The notes beneath the pieces were generated by a model. That model had not been told where the DNA came from and did not search any database. It worked only from the letters and a program-made list of their open reading frames with translations. DNA of 64,000 nucleotides from Diploscapter coronatus (Eukaryota; Nematoda; Chromadorea; Rhabditida; Rhabditidae): NCBI GenBank assembly GCA_964036155.1, contig OZ038423.1, positions 39,509,249 through 39,573,248 of the forward strand, written 5' to 3'. The first letter of the stretch is position 1. The number at the start of each line of letters is the position of its first letter. Of the stretch, positions 38,243 to 50,000 are shown in pieces. Made by a program: the position numbers and the translations under genes.

Positions 38243-39877
38243 ATCATGCATACTCCTTTGAGGATGTCTTGTAAAATTCATCGAATATTTTTTCTACACG
38301 CCCTAGCCTAAAATTTGATGAATTTACAAATGACTGAAGACCATCTTCTGAGTTTTACAGGACGCTATCCTTGAGCAAACATCTTCAAATGCATAAGTGA
38401 AAGTTGTGGGGTAATGCTACAAAAAATATCCGATTTGCATAGCTACTGGAGCGTTAATTTCTTATCTTGTTATCCCACAATTTTCATGACCCCCTTCGGA
38501 TGAAGAATAAAGCATATTTTCATCTGATGAACCCTTAGATTTTTTTTCTCATTTCTTTCTTGGTAAGCTAGTAACATATTTGTTGCCATACATTGTCTGC
38601 AAAATTAGAGCTTTTCCCTGTCATCGTAAGATCAGTTTATCGTCTCTACATGCATGAGCCGGTCTTGATGACGAAGATCCATAATCTATTTTCAGCTGTT
38701 TCTGATTTATTTTACTAAATTCTGCATCTGTTTCCTGTCTGTGCCTATTTGTCAATGACTTCGAGTAGCAGTTCCCCTCTCTCACTTTGTTCCATCCGTT
38801 CATTCACTTATGCTTCATAACGCAATTCACCGTTTCATCTTGAAGCTAAAACAATGAATAGCAATTTTCGGTCTAAAATTTTCTGCAAATTTCAAACCAT
38901 TGTAAAATTCGTACGAGTAATGAAGATTTATCATTGCATCGTCAGTTTATTTACTGTGATTATGCATGAAATGTCAGAAATGTTGGGACAAAAGTGTGCA
39001 AAAGTTTATGTCCCTTTATAGATTTACAGTGGAATTTTTAAATGGTTGCAATTTCTGAATGAAGTTTAAAGTTTGTCGTTTCGACAATGAAGAACGTGTT
39101 CTGTCTAGAAAACATTTTATGCACATGACATTGACCACGGAAATCGAGCATTCCCTTAAATTTATTTATATTAATTGCGATTTTTACCATTCATAGCTAT
39201 TTGAAATATAGACCATATTGATTGGGACAACACAATGTAGGAATAAAATGTTAACTCAGTTTTCGGATCATTACCTCTACTATAGAATTTAGTAGGCATT
39301 TTTCAAGGAAGACGATTTTCAAAATTTTCATTTCTGCTTCCAAAAACTGTTTAGTTTACCTAAATCGACTATGGAAATTTCAAGAAAAGGTTATTTTAGA
39401 ACATTTTGATTTCAAAAATAGTTAAAATTAGCATACAGCCGATTTTTCAAGAAAAAAGTGAGTTTTTCACCCAAAAAACCACCTTTTTGAATCTAGAATA
39501 AAAAACTCGAACAATATGATTGTGCCCCTATATAAGGGCTTCAAAATTATGTATAACATGCCAGGGTAAAAATGCACTATGAGGTGTGTAATCAAACCGA
39601 GTGCAGTGTCAGCAATAACTGTTCACAAGAAATCGATTAGCTATTTCTGCTATATTTTGAAAAATTTCCTTTGAAATTACTATAAATAAATATTGGGCTT
39701 GATTACAGAGCTTTGAAATAAAATATTTTAGATGATATTTATTTCAGTTACAATTATCCCTCATCATTTCTGGATGTCTTCGAGAATTGTCTGTATCATG
39801 TGCATTGAAATTAAATTATTATTTCATTTTATTGAATAAAATTTCCATATGAAATCTGAGATTATTATAATCAAGCT
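38243..39877. other. Intergenic region between convergent CLIK and F-box/kelch genes
   Basis: About 1.6 kb of AT-rich sequence with no gene. From about 39440 onward it matches 59890 onward (shared words include AATTATGTATAACATGCC and GTGTGTAATCAAACCGAGTG). It is therefore the start of the segment duplicated with the kelch genes. The 3' flank of the F-box/kelch gene, on the minus strand, contains AATAAA-like signals about 140 bases past its stop. Confidence 0.6.
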
Positions 39878-41170
39878 TTATGTTATGTTAATTTCTCCGA
39901 CTTCTCGCCATTCATTCGTTAGTGGATTGTATTCCTCAATTGAATTACAAAAATTTCCATGGAAAGAATTTTGAAATCTAAGTTAACAAGCATTTTGTAT
40001 AAAGATATGTAAAATCTCAGCTCACCCTCCAATTGCATACAATTTCCCGTTAGCGACAATGAGCGAATGCCGAAATCTTTCATAATTCATATCAGCGATT
40101 TGAGAAATTCGACTGTCAGCTGGAGCTGAGGGGTCGAAACACAAACAGGATTGTAATGCATGACCATCACCGAATACTCTAAATATCTAATGATACATTA
40201 TTTATCATACAAAGTTAACGACTTCCATCCTCCACTTATGTAAAATTTTCCATTTAGCGATGCAACTCCGAAAGATTCTCGTCTTTCGGGAATCTCTCCA
40301 ACTTCAATCCATTTCTGTTCATCGTCTGATTCATCGTCTGATAATCGATATATTTTTCTACTATACCATCTTCCATCAATAACTGAATATCCGTGATTAC
40401 AATAATGAATATGCTATAATGTGACCGTATAAAATTTCATCGCATGTTATTGTTTGAACAGAACTAATTGAACGAGGAAAAGCAGATCCTGTTTGCCATT
40501 CTCCATCTATTAAAACCTGAATAAATTATTTCATGGACTTTCATTCGATCTTCTTACATCAACTCGAGTCGTATCTTTATTTGTTTCAGGTTCCCATCCA
40601 CCCAAATAATACAATTTGTCTTTGAAATAAGCCACAGATGCATATGCACGCCATTGAGGAGGGTTTGGATCTGCAAAGAATACAATAAAATTAAACCAAT
40701 CTATTGGCTTTTATACTGCTACCTCTAGTGATTTGTCGAGTATTCAGATCATTCAGATCGAAAACTTCAAACGATTCTTCGCAAGATATTGCGAAAATCT
40801 AAAATTTACAAAATTGACAATGACAAACAAAATAATCTACCTTATCTTTTGTGGTTGAAAATTCCCATGGCCATAAACAATTAGTAAATTTCGTAATCTG
40901 TTCAACAGAATTAGTATGCGAATCAAACAGATAAATCCTTCCTTCCCAAATTTCGCCGTTTTTATAAGGCACTAAATACTAAAATTAATTTTCGCTCGTA
41001 CAAGAAAGTTTCCTACGATAGAATAAAATTTTCCTCTCGAGCACTATCGGCAGATATTTCTTGATTATTTGCATCATTCGCTTGTTAGTCCAGGCCAATT
41101 GTCCCAGGTCTTTGAATCCGAGATATTGGCAGATCAACAATATAACTTCGACTGGTAAATTGGCTAGCAT
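39878..41170 (-). CDS. F-box / kelch-repeat protein
   Basis: Eight exons in gene order: 41170-41017, 40971-40841, 40798-40723, 40670-40558, 40516-40460, 40413-40223, 40178-40026, 39977-39878 (TAA), 324 residues with the frame kept throughout. The N-terminus MLANLPVEVILLICQYLG and LGQLAWTNKRMMQIIKKYLP is an F-box, the Skp1-binding module of SCF ubiquitin ligases. Kelch motifs follow, each with a di-Gly or Gly and a spaced Trp: AYFKDKLYYLGGW, SHIHYCNHGYSVIDG, SLNGKFYISGGW, VANGKLYAIGG, and the last strand EEYNPLTNEWREVG. The expected role is substrate adaptor of an SCF E3 ligase; the target is unknown. The 46-nt intron 40414-40459 has a weak donor (gttcaa), but splicing it restores the kelch motif. 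An acceptor, TTTAG, lies 15 bases before the ATG. A paralogue with a different N-terminus is at 60339-62213. Confidence 0.87.
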
Positions 41171-41724
41171 CTTTGTTGAGAGATCTAAACAATCACCATA
41201 GCATTATTTCAAAATGGAAACAGTAAAAGAGTATTGATTGAATGAGAAAGTCTGCAATTTATGAGTTTGAAATTGATCATTGAAGAAAGGAGAATGAAAC
41301 TACTAAATTGATGCTTCGCAATTTTTATCAGGATAAAAATCGATTCCTAGAACTTGAAGATGCATGCTGAAATATGTAACAACTCTGGTCTAGAGATAGA
41401 TGTAGGGGTTGTCAAACAATGATTCGCAGTAGTGTATTGGTAGTTGCCTCTCAAACTTGGGTAGTTAGACCTTTTATTAATCAAGAAAAATATACAAGTA
41501 ATACAGAAACTTCAAGCTAAAATGTTAGTAGAGGTAATGAAAGTTCTAGTATTAATTATATAGACTGTTTCCTTCAAACGAGTTTGAAAGTTACAACTTA
41601 TCTATTTAAATTTAAGCGTTCTTGCATTGATATTTGGAATTAAGAAGAGCGATAAAATTACCTCTACTATATATGTAATCTTAACAAATACTGAAAGTAA
41701 ATAGATTAATGTCATGAAAATGAT

Positions 41725-41805
41725 GGAACACTCCCAATCCAGAACTCGTTCTGAATAGGCGAGTTTCGAATCGGGCAGGAAATAGTTCTGGATCGGGAGT
41801 GTCCC
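41725..41805. mobile_element. 81-bp inverted-repeat element with 9-bp target duplication
   Basis: The left arm GGAACACTCCCAATCCAGAA and the reverse complement of the right arm, GGGACACTCCCGATCCAGAA, match at all but two of 20 positions. The exact 9-bp sequence GAAAATGAT lies directly outside both ends (41716-41724 and 41806-41814). A 9-bp duplication points to a Mutator-like or Merlin-like transposase source. It has no coding capacity. Confidence 0.75.
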
Positions 41806-41958
41806 GAAAATGATAGAGGAAATGCCTTATCATCAATCAGGTAATGAAAAAGAGACTGACTGAGAAGAAAATACATAGGCTATTTCAGTGAAACATCGAG
41901 AGAATATTTAAAAAAAAAATAGATTGATGCTGCTGACGGAACAATGTTATGTTTTGAA

Positions 41959-42131
41959 CAGGGACGAGACGAAACTTCCGGTTCCGGTTCTGAAGACCGT
42001 AACTTTCGGTATTTTTAAGCGATTTCCGGTTTCGAAAAAATTAAGGATCTACTTCCGATCCCGGCCCCGATTCCGAAAATTTTTAGAGAATCAGTTCCGA
42101 TTTTTCAAATTTCAATTCCGTCTCGTCCCTG
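41959..42131. mobile_element. hAT-like MITE with 8-bp target duplication
   Basis: The terminal inverted repeats are 13 bp and exact: CAGGGACGAGACG (41959-41971) and CGTCTCGTCCCTG (42119-42131). The 8-bp sequence GTTTTGAA flanks both ends (41951-41958 and 42132-42139). An 8-bp duplication with termini starting CAGGG is the hallmark of the hAT superfamily. The 173-bp interior is TTCCGG-rich and has no transposase frame. Confidence 0.85.
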
Positions 42132-42147
42132 GTTTTGAATCTGTTCA

Positions 42148-42555
42148 GTAACTGTTCACAAGAAATCGATTAACTATTTCTGCTATATTTTGAAAAATTT
42201 CCTTTGAAATTACTATAAATAAATATTGGGCTTGATTACAGAGCTTTGAAATAAAATATTTTAGATGATATTTATTTCAGTTACAATTATCCCTCATCAC
42301 TTTTGGATATCTTCGAGAGTTGTCTATATCATGTGCATTGAAATTAAATTATTATTTCATTTTATTGAATACAATTTTATATGAAATCTGAGATTATTAT
42401 AATCAAGCTTTATGTTATGTTAATTTCTCCGACTTCTCGCCATTCATTCGTTAGTGGATTGTATTCCTCAATTGAATTCACAATTTTTTACGGATAGATA
42501 AAATGTCTTGAAATCTAAATTAACATATTTCCTATAAAGATATGCAAAATTTCAG
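42148..42555 (-). pseudogene. Orphan copy of the kelch gene's last exon and 3' flank
   Basis: This stretch matches 39620-40020 and 60075-60480, the last exon, part of the preceding intron and the 3' flank of the two kelch genes. Only a handful of mismatches separate it from the first copy over the 3' flank. In the kelch frame, read from the conserved acceptor TTTAG, the exon meets TGA after about 12 codons (...ATC CGT AAA AAA TTG TGA). No upstream kelch exons are present, so it cannot make a kelch protein. The match stops abruptly at 42555, where the SINE-like element begins. Confidence 0.85.
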
Positions 42556-42830
42556 AAAGGTGGTCTAGCGCAGTGGTTGTGTGTTACTGCCTGCAGCTAG
42601 GGTTCAAGTTCGCCCTCCGCTCCTACCCAAACCAAAGGGGTTAAGAAATGTTGGTAGTGGGTAAAACCACGAAAAACCTGCCTAAGATCCCTCAGCTGTT
42701 GCACACAACAACAGTCTGTCCTCGGGACGGGCCACTAGTCCTGTGTGGCTAGGATAGGCCGACTGCCTCATTACGGGCTGAGGGTAGCCGACCCCCACCT
42801 AGTGGGAATAATACGGCTAGGAAATTTATT
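42556..42830 (+). mobile_element. tRNA-derived SINE-like element
   Basis: An RNA polymerase III A box (TAGCGCAGTGG, 42566-42576) and B box (GGTTCAAGTTC, 42601-42611) are spaced as in a tRNA. They are followed by an unrelated, GC-rich body of at least 200 bases. The tRNA-like head lacks a full cloverleaf, so this is not a functional tRNA gene. The 3' end is uncertain: I see no poly-A or simple-repeat tail and no clear target duplication, and the body may run to about 42950. Its base composition stands out sharply from the AT-rich surroundings. Confidence 0.65.
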
Positions 42831-44036
42831 AACCAGTGTGACAGGTGTACGCATTGACAGAAACGGGACAGAGAACTGCAAATCCAAGCAGAGCCTCATA
42901 CGAATGTGGATCGTAGAATATTGCAGTTTGATATCCTGTATAAAGAAAATATGATATGATTAATAAAGGGGTAGTTGTCACTAATGGCCTTCTAAAATTT
43001 ATTGATAACTTTAACATTGAATCAACTTACATTATTGGTTGAATATTTTAAACGATGTACCTTATAATAAATGAATCGTTAGATAAATAGCCTTTGATCA
43101 AAACAAATCGTTCAATGCAAAGGTAAAAATTGAGAAAATGAAGATAGCGAATTGAAAATAGATGCCGAAACACATTATACTGAACCCAACTCATCAACTC
43201 AATAAGGCGGATATATCTTCAATACATATTGGAAATAAAACGTTATTATTCTTGAAAATTATTCGTTTATATCAAAATATCAAACTTTAGTCAAATTTAA
43301 TTTGGATAATTTATTTTCATTGCTTACCTTAGCTGGAAACTTTCGTATGTTCTTTTTCCCACTCAAGCTGTCCCTCATCTTTCTCTCATTCTTGAGTCCT
43401 TGCTTGATCCAACGAAAAAAGCATGACTTATCGACGATTTTCCCGATTGACAGATCAATAAGTTCTTAGATACTTTTCAATTTGTAATTCTTGTCCTCCA
43501 AGATTACCTATAATCGAGAAGCACTAATCACTCCGGTTATTAACCAACATCTCCAATGCCTCAGACTCGCTTCCTTAATTTTCTTTCTTTTTCCCCTTAT
43601 GGATCGTCTGTGTCATATTCTAGTGCGGTAAAACTTAGTGTAGACGTGAAGGATGATTTATTAAATTTATCAAATAGTCGAGTTTCAGAATTAGAAGATA
43701 AAAAAATTAAAGAAACTAGGAATAGCCAAATCAAAGCTCGACAAAAAATAATCACGTAACTCAGAATTCATGTATTTTTACCGGCTTTCTAGATTTGATA
43801 ATGCAGAGAATAAAACATTGCTGAAAGAAACACGATTTCAGTGATAATAGGATGGTGAAAAAGTAGGCCCATTTCTGAGCGGATAATTCTGAAGACAATA
43901 TATGACAATTAACATGATTCGTTCATCATTTAACGATTTGAGCAAAACTTATCAAGCAAAGTGTACAAACCCAGAAATTGATACTATGAAAATTTTCTTT
44001 CCATTTTTCACGTCTAAAATTTGATTAAGGTGTTTA
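42831..44036. other. Intergenic sequence downstream of P-glycoprotein
   Basis: No gene is recognised. The plus-strand frame at 43556-43759 (67 codons, Lys/Ser-rich) has no family resemblance and no splice partner, so I do not call it. The sequence should contain the 3' UTR of the minus-strand P-glycoprotein gene. Confidence 0.5.
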
Positions 44037-47000
44037 TCACATGGCAAGTGTTTGCTTCTGAATGAGATTGTAATATCGTCCCTTCCTGCTCATCAACTGC
44101 GAATGCGTTCCACTCTCGCGGACTTTGCCGTTATCGACGAAAACGATCAAGTCGGCATTTTGGACTGACGACAATCGATGAGCGATAACTGCAAAGAAAT
44201 GACCTGTTGTTTGTCGAAAACGATCAAATCTGACTTATCGTCGTTCTGCCTTCACGCGCTCGATCTAATGATTCTTGCACAGCCTGAATTATTTGCCCCT
44301 GTGAAATTTAGAAATGTAAATTTAAACCTTTTCCGATTCACTATCCAAGGCAGACGTCGCTTCATCCAATAGAAGGATTTTCGGATTTCGTATTATTGCG
44401 CGAGCAATCGCAATTCTCTGTTTTTGACCACCAGAAAGTTGAGAGCCTTTCTCACCGACCTACAATTTTATTCGAAAATTTAGAAAATAATCGATTTTTG
44501 ACATCAAGAGAACAAAAATTATCATAAACAGATTCAGGTAAATCTCCCCGGAGAGTTGCATCTTGATTTCTTAAAAAATCTAAATAGATTTTCAAAAGCA
44601 ATATCTCCCTCCTGGTATCTTCAATGAATTGGAGATTTCGATAAAGCTCTTTTCATATATGAAGGTCATACTTCGGTGTCGATGTTATGGGGTAGCTTCT
44701 CCAGAAACGATGTAGCGTTTGCCATTTCTAGAGCTCTGTCAATTCGTTCTTGCGATACCTAAACGACTTGAAAATTTATTTTTTTACGAAAAATGTCACA
44801 TTTTCCAATCCAAAGGTGACGTTGTCCTTGATCGTCCCAGAGAATAGTCGAGGCTCCTGCCCGACATGAGCCATTTGCGTCCTAAGATGGTGCAGTGACA
44901 GAGATTTGATGTCCATTCCGTCAATTTTCTAAAAAAATACTCGGTTGAATTCGCAAATCATCATTCTTTCCGAACCAGAATTCCTGAATTTGCATCGTAG
45001 AATCTCTCGAGCAAGGAAATGCAGGTCGATTTCCCAGAGCCTGATGAGCCGACCAGGGCGACCGACTGTCCTTTCTGTGCAGATAAATTCAGTGACCTCA
45101 GAACGGGATTCCGAAGTCTTTGGGGATAGAAAAATTTGACATTTTCGAATTCCACATTTCCACTGATTTCCTGAATTAATCTAACATTTTACAAAGCATA
45201 AGCATTGCCATACAGTTTCCATTCCTTCTCTACAATCCCCAGTTGCAGGCTTTCGGTTGATCATCGAAAATAACGATTCAGCTGAGGCTCTCGCTTTGAC
45301 GATATCGCCAAAATATGAGGCACTATTCATAATTGCAACAGTTCCAAGCATAAATGCGTAGATGCATCTGAACTTTCCCAATAAAAACACAAAAATATCA
45401 ATACTTACGTAAAGACCTCTCTAATCGGTCTAATTTCATTGTAAATGATGTAAATTCCCAAAGCATAACAAGCAGAGATCAGAAAATATCGACTCGTTTG
45501 CGATATTGAAAAGTTGATAGCCTCAATAATGCCTGAAATTTTCTCGTGATAATAATTGATTTGCTACAGGTCATTTATATTGTAGATGACCGATAAATTG
45601 GAACAAATAAAGGGAGCGTCTTTCTTTCTCTCCTCTCTTGTGAGCCTCGGATGCGCAAGAGACGAGCATTTGTTTATTCGGCGATTTCTTTGTTTTCTTT
45701 TCGTTTTTAAGGGCAATTATCAATAATTGGATCATTTTAATCAATATCGATAGAGGAAGATAACTAGCAAGTTCTCATGGCAAAATCTCGTTAATTTCGA
45801 TGAAAAAACAAAGGAAAACGAAAAATAAAATAAAAAAAGAATCGCCTAATGAACAAATTCTTGTCTCTAGCGCATTCCTGGGCTCAAAGGAGAGGTGAGA
45901 AAGAAACGCGTTTTTTTTCATTTCGTTCAAATTGGCCGCCCATCTATAATACCTAGTTTTAGATTTTTGCTTTTATGCTGCTTTATTGAGTTCTCGTATT
46001 TTTCGTAGAATTCTCGAGTTCTTGTCAATACTTGAATAGTCTTGACATTTTCGATTATTTCGATTGCGATCTTAAATTTGAGTGGAGAATGGAAAATAAC
46101 AATGAAGATGCCAACTTTGCCAGCTTCATCAGCCTTTGCAGCCCCAATGTTCACGCATCTGATATAATACATAGACCCGACTGTTATAGCGGCAATTATA
46201 CCCGATATGGCTGTGCCAACAATTGCTACCTAATTTTATTATTTTTACCGAGATTTTGAAATTGTGTTGCAAGTAAAAGTTCGTAGCAAGTCTAACAATG
46301 AACGTGAAATTTCGCAACACTAGTATTAAAACACTGAAGAAAATAAAAGAGTCGTTGAAAGAAGAGACATTGGTATTGTGCAAATTAATACGCATTTACA
46401 CATTGCCAACGAACTTTTTGTTTATTGCGCTCTTTCAGAAAATGATCCCCTACCTGCCAACAATAAACAAATGCAATGGCAACAATAGCAACTAAAGCAC
46501 TGATTCCATTTATGATATGCAAGGCTCGATAGTCAGCAATCTGAAATGAACTTGTCACATAGATGGAGCACACTTCCTATCGTTTTTATTGAAAAATCTA
46601 AAAGACAATGTGTTCTATGAACGCTCACTAACAAGAGTGTTTGGAATTTAAATTCTGAACTCATTAAATCTCGATTCAGGATCGAGCAGATTCTCATCCG
46701 ACGCTGAATTCGAATTTCTCGAAATTAAAATTCCGAACATCCTTGTTCATGAATCTACCATTTGTGTTGAGCTGATCTGACAAAATTTTGACTGACGAAT
46801 TTATCTTTTCGGCACTACTTTTGTAGAAACTCGATGTAAATATTGCATACTCGAATTGCATATTATTTTTGCCACAGAAATGATCAAACTCTTACAGCTT
46901 TTACGTTTGGTGCATCGGTAGCGAGTTTCGAGATAAGTTTGCCTGGGGAGTAATTTGGATTATCAAAGTAGGATGCATCTTGATAGAGAATATTGCGGAA

Positions 47001-50000
47001 GGAGCGAACTCGAAGATCGATAGACAAATTTTCTGATGCAATCGAAAACATCACCGACTGAAACAAATACTATTTGTATTACTGCTGGTAGAGGATAATT
47101 CTCTATCTACATACACTGATAACTTGCGTTATGACAAGGCAGACTCCGATCGAAATGAACATGATCGTCACATAAATCTGAAAATTGTAATCCTTTATTA
47201 TCAATTCAATATTTTCGTACCATTTGCTTTATAATATCATGCTCATCTGAAACTTGCAAGGCATTGAATGCATAGCCGAATGATAATGACATTCCTGGTA
47301 ATTCAATTCCTCGAAGAACCGCAAATATCTAAACTTTTTATTGACTTGCTAAATCATTCTATCAAAAAAATTTCCGGACCAGGAGTGCGCGAAGGCTCAG
47401 ATCATTTCTAGGAAATTTGAACAAATAATTTTGGAAGAAACTTCAGGCATTCCAATTCATGCTTTTTTTAATTTCGCACATCCATAAGACTACGAAAACA
47501 TTGAAACTTACAAATCCTATCAATAAATAGTGGTAGTTTCCTTGCGCATTTCTGAACACATCGATGATTCCACCATGAACTGTATCTTCTTCATCATTGA
47601 TATCAAGGGAAAATTTCGACCTAACTGATCCATTTAGCTTCTGACAATTTTTCGACCTAAATCATCATGTAATAATTTCTGGGCTGTCTAAAATCGTGAA
47701 CATTTTAGAACTTTTCCTTGACTGCATGGAATGATATCGTCGATTAAATGAATTCGCCAAATCGAGCTCGATTTCGTCACTGAACGATATTTTTATTTGG
47801 TTGAAAATTGTGGGCGTTAAATCTTTAAAATTTACCTGGAATTGTTATTTTCCGACTCAGATTCTTTATCTTCGTCAGTTTTAAGAAGCTGGGCTTCGAC
47901 TAGGTTAAAATATCTAAAATCATCACTTTGATTAGGGTAGGTTTTTTATTAGATTACTGACCTTCCTTTCAGTGCAATTAGTTGTTCATGAGTACCCATT
48001 TCGACTATGTTTCCCTTTTCCAGATAGACGATTTTGTCAGCCTCTTTGATTGTCGACAGCCTGTGGGCGATGACTGAAATTTTTGAAAACTAAATGATGC
48101 ATTCTGATTAGAAAGATGTGAAAATCTCAATTAGAAAATCGAAAACCGACAGTAATTTTCTTGACAAGGAAACTTCGCGAAATGTCTCTCGAAGCTCTTG
48201 ACGAAAGCTTTCAGATAATTCAATTCAATGGCAAAAAGAACGATTCCGAATTCAAAAACGGCAACTGGGAAAATAGTTTCAGCGTTGCATCGTCGCTTAC
48301 GAAACAGTATGGAGACAAATATTTCCCCTACCAAACTTAATCCAACCTATTTCTCATGCAACGACGATACGATGCGACTACTTTCCCAAGTTGCCGTCTA
48401 ACAATTTACCTATTGTGGTTCGTCCTTTCGATGCGTTATTCAGAGCCGCCTGAAAAGAAAAACACATCATTGATCCGGGTTTTTCTTTAAATATCCCGAC
48501 CTGCACGATAGATTCAGAATGAGCGTCCAGAGCTGAAGTGGCTTCATCAAGAAGAAGGACTTTCGGATTGCGAATTAGCGTTCTCGCAATGGCAATTCTT
48601 TGCTTCTGGCCTCCCGATAACTCGTCACCGATCAACGTATCGTAGCCCTGAAAGTTAGAGAAGATATAAATGCTTAAAGCTCTAGACTGGATTCTGCTAC
48701 TTACCTTCGGAGTTTTCATAATGAATTGGTGCGCATTCGCTGTTTTACATGCTTCAATCACTTGTTCCATCGATGCATTCGGATTGCCGAATTTGACATT
48801 GTTCGCAATTGTGTCGTTGAATAAAATTGGCTCCTGAACAGCTTTGCTCGAATAGTTTTGGACAATAGACAGATTGAGTTTTAAAAGTGAAAAATTAGTT
48901 TCGGTTGCAGAGTTTTACAAAAATCGTGGGTTTCGACTATTGCCTCATCTGTGATTTCCCAATAGACTTCTTTACCTGCTGAACGATTCCGATATTGTTC
49001 CGCAACCAATCAATGTTAAGCGTGCGCACATCATTCCCATCCAACAGAACGTCTCCAATCTCTGGTTCATATAGGTGCGTCAAGAGACCGGCCTAATGTT
49101 TATCTTAGCGCATGTTACTTTATTCATTTTCGAATACTATAGTCGATTTTCCACTTCCTGAATGGCCTACAAGCGCGACGACTTTTCCAGGTTCGGCGAT
49201 TAAGCTTATTCCATTGAGAATTTTCGCGTCACTTCGAGTCGAATAGCGGAAGTGGACATTTTTGAGTTCGACACGACCTTCGATTGTGTCTGGGCGTTTT
49301 CCTGCTGCTGAATACGGGTCGATTTTTGGAACCTAAAATTGACAAGACTATTTGAAAATCATTTTGAAATGTGCAGGGTAAATAAGGCTGTACGCAATAA
49401 AATATGAAAATTTCAGAATCGGCTGATTCCAGTCCTAATCCTGCTGTAGATTAATAATAAAAATTCTCAAAATGATCATGAAGTTAAAGCAACCCATTAT
49501 AGTGTTTTAATTTGATAAGGTAAAAATTTAGAAATAGTATGTTATCGTGATTTTACTTGTAACGATGTCATTATAAGTTTGATTATTTTTACTTTTACTG
49601 AATTGTCAATGTTTATACCCGATCAATTGCGTCGTAGATCATTGCTGCAGAAACTCGAGCGTTCAACAGAACCATGAGATGCGTGGAAATTAGTCCGAAA
49701 TAATATGCCCCCATTACGATCGTGGTTATTGATGTGTAGATATCTCCTGGCTTACTCGTTATTCCCACTTTGAGTAGGTATCCGCCATATCTGTAGAGCA
49801 ATTTTTGAAATTTCTCAATTTTGCAAACTTCTTACAAGAATCCGAAACCAATAAATGCCAATAGAACCAAGAGGAATAAAGAGCTCATGAATCCACTCCA
49901 GAAGCCCTTCCAAATCAAGTGGATTTTTCCTTTGCTCAATTCGGTGGAATATCTGAAAATTATTCTGATTTTTTCAAGCCTATCTATTATCTATCTGAGA

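Noticed and set aside
40414..40459. Reading straight through this segment as coding in the F-box/kelch gene
   Set aside because: Read-through reaches a TAA shortly downstream, while removing 46 nt restores a kelch motif and the frame of all later exons.
42556..42625. Possible tRNA gene
   Set aside because: A and B boxes are present, but the stems do not form a proper cloverleaf and the transcript would run into a long unrelated body. It is called as a SINE head instead.
43556..43759. Plus-strand open frame of 67 codons rich in Ser and Lys
   Set aside because: Low complexity, no family resemblance, and no promoter or splice evidence. Chance frames of this length are common in AT-rich DNA.
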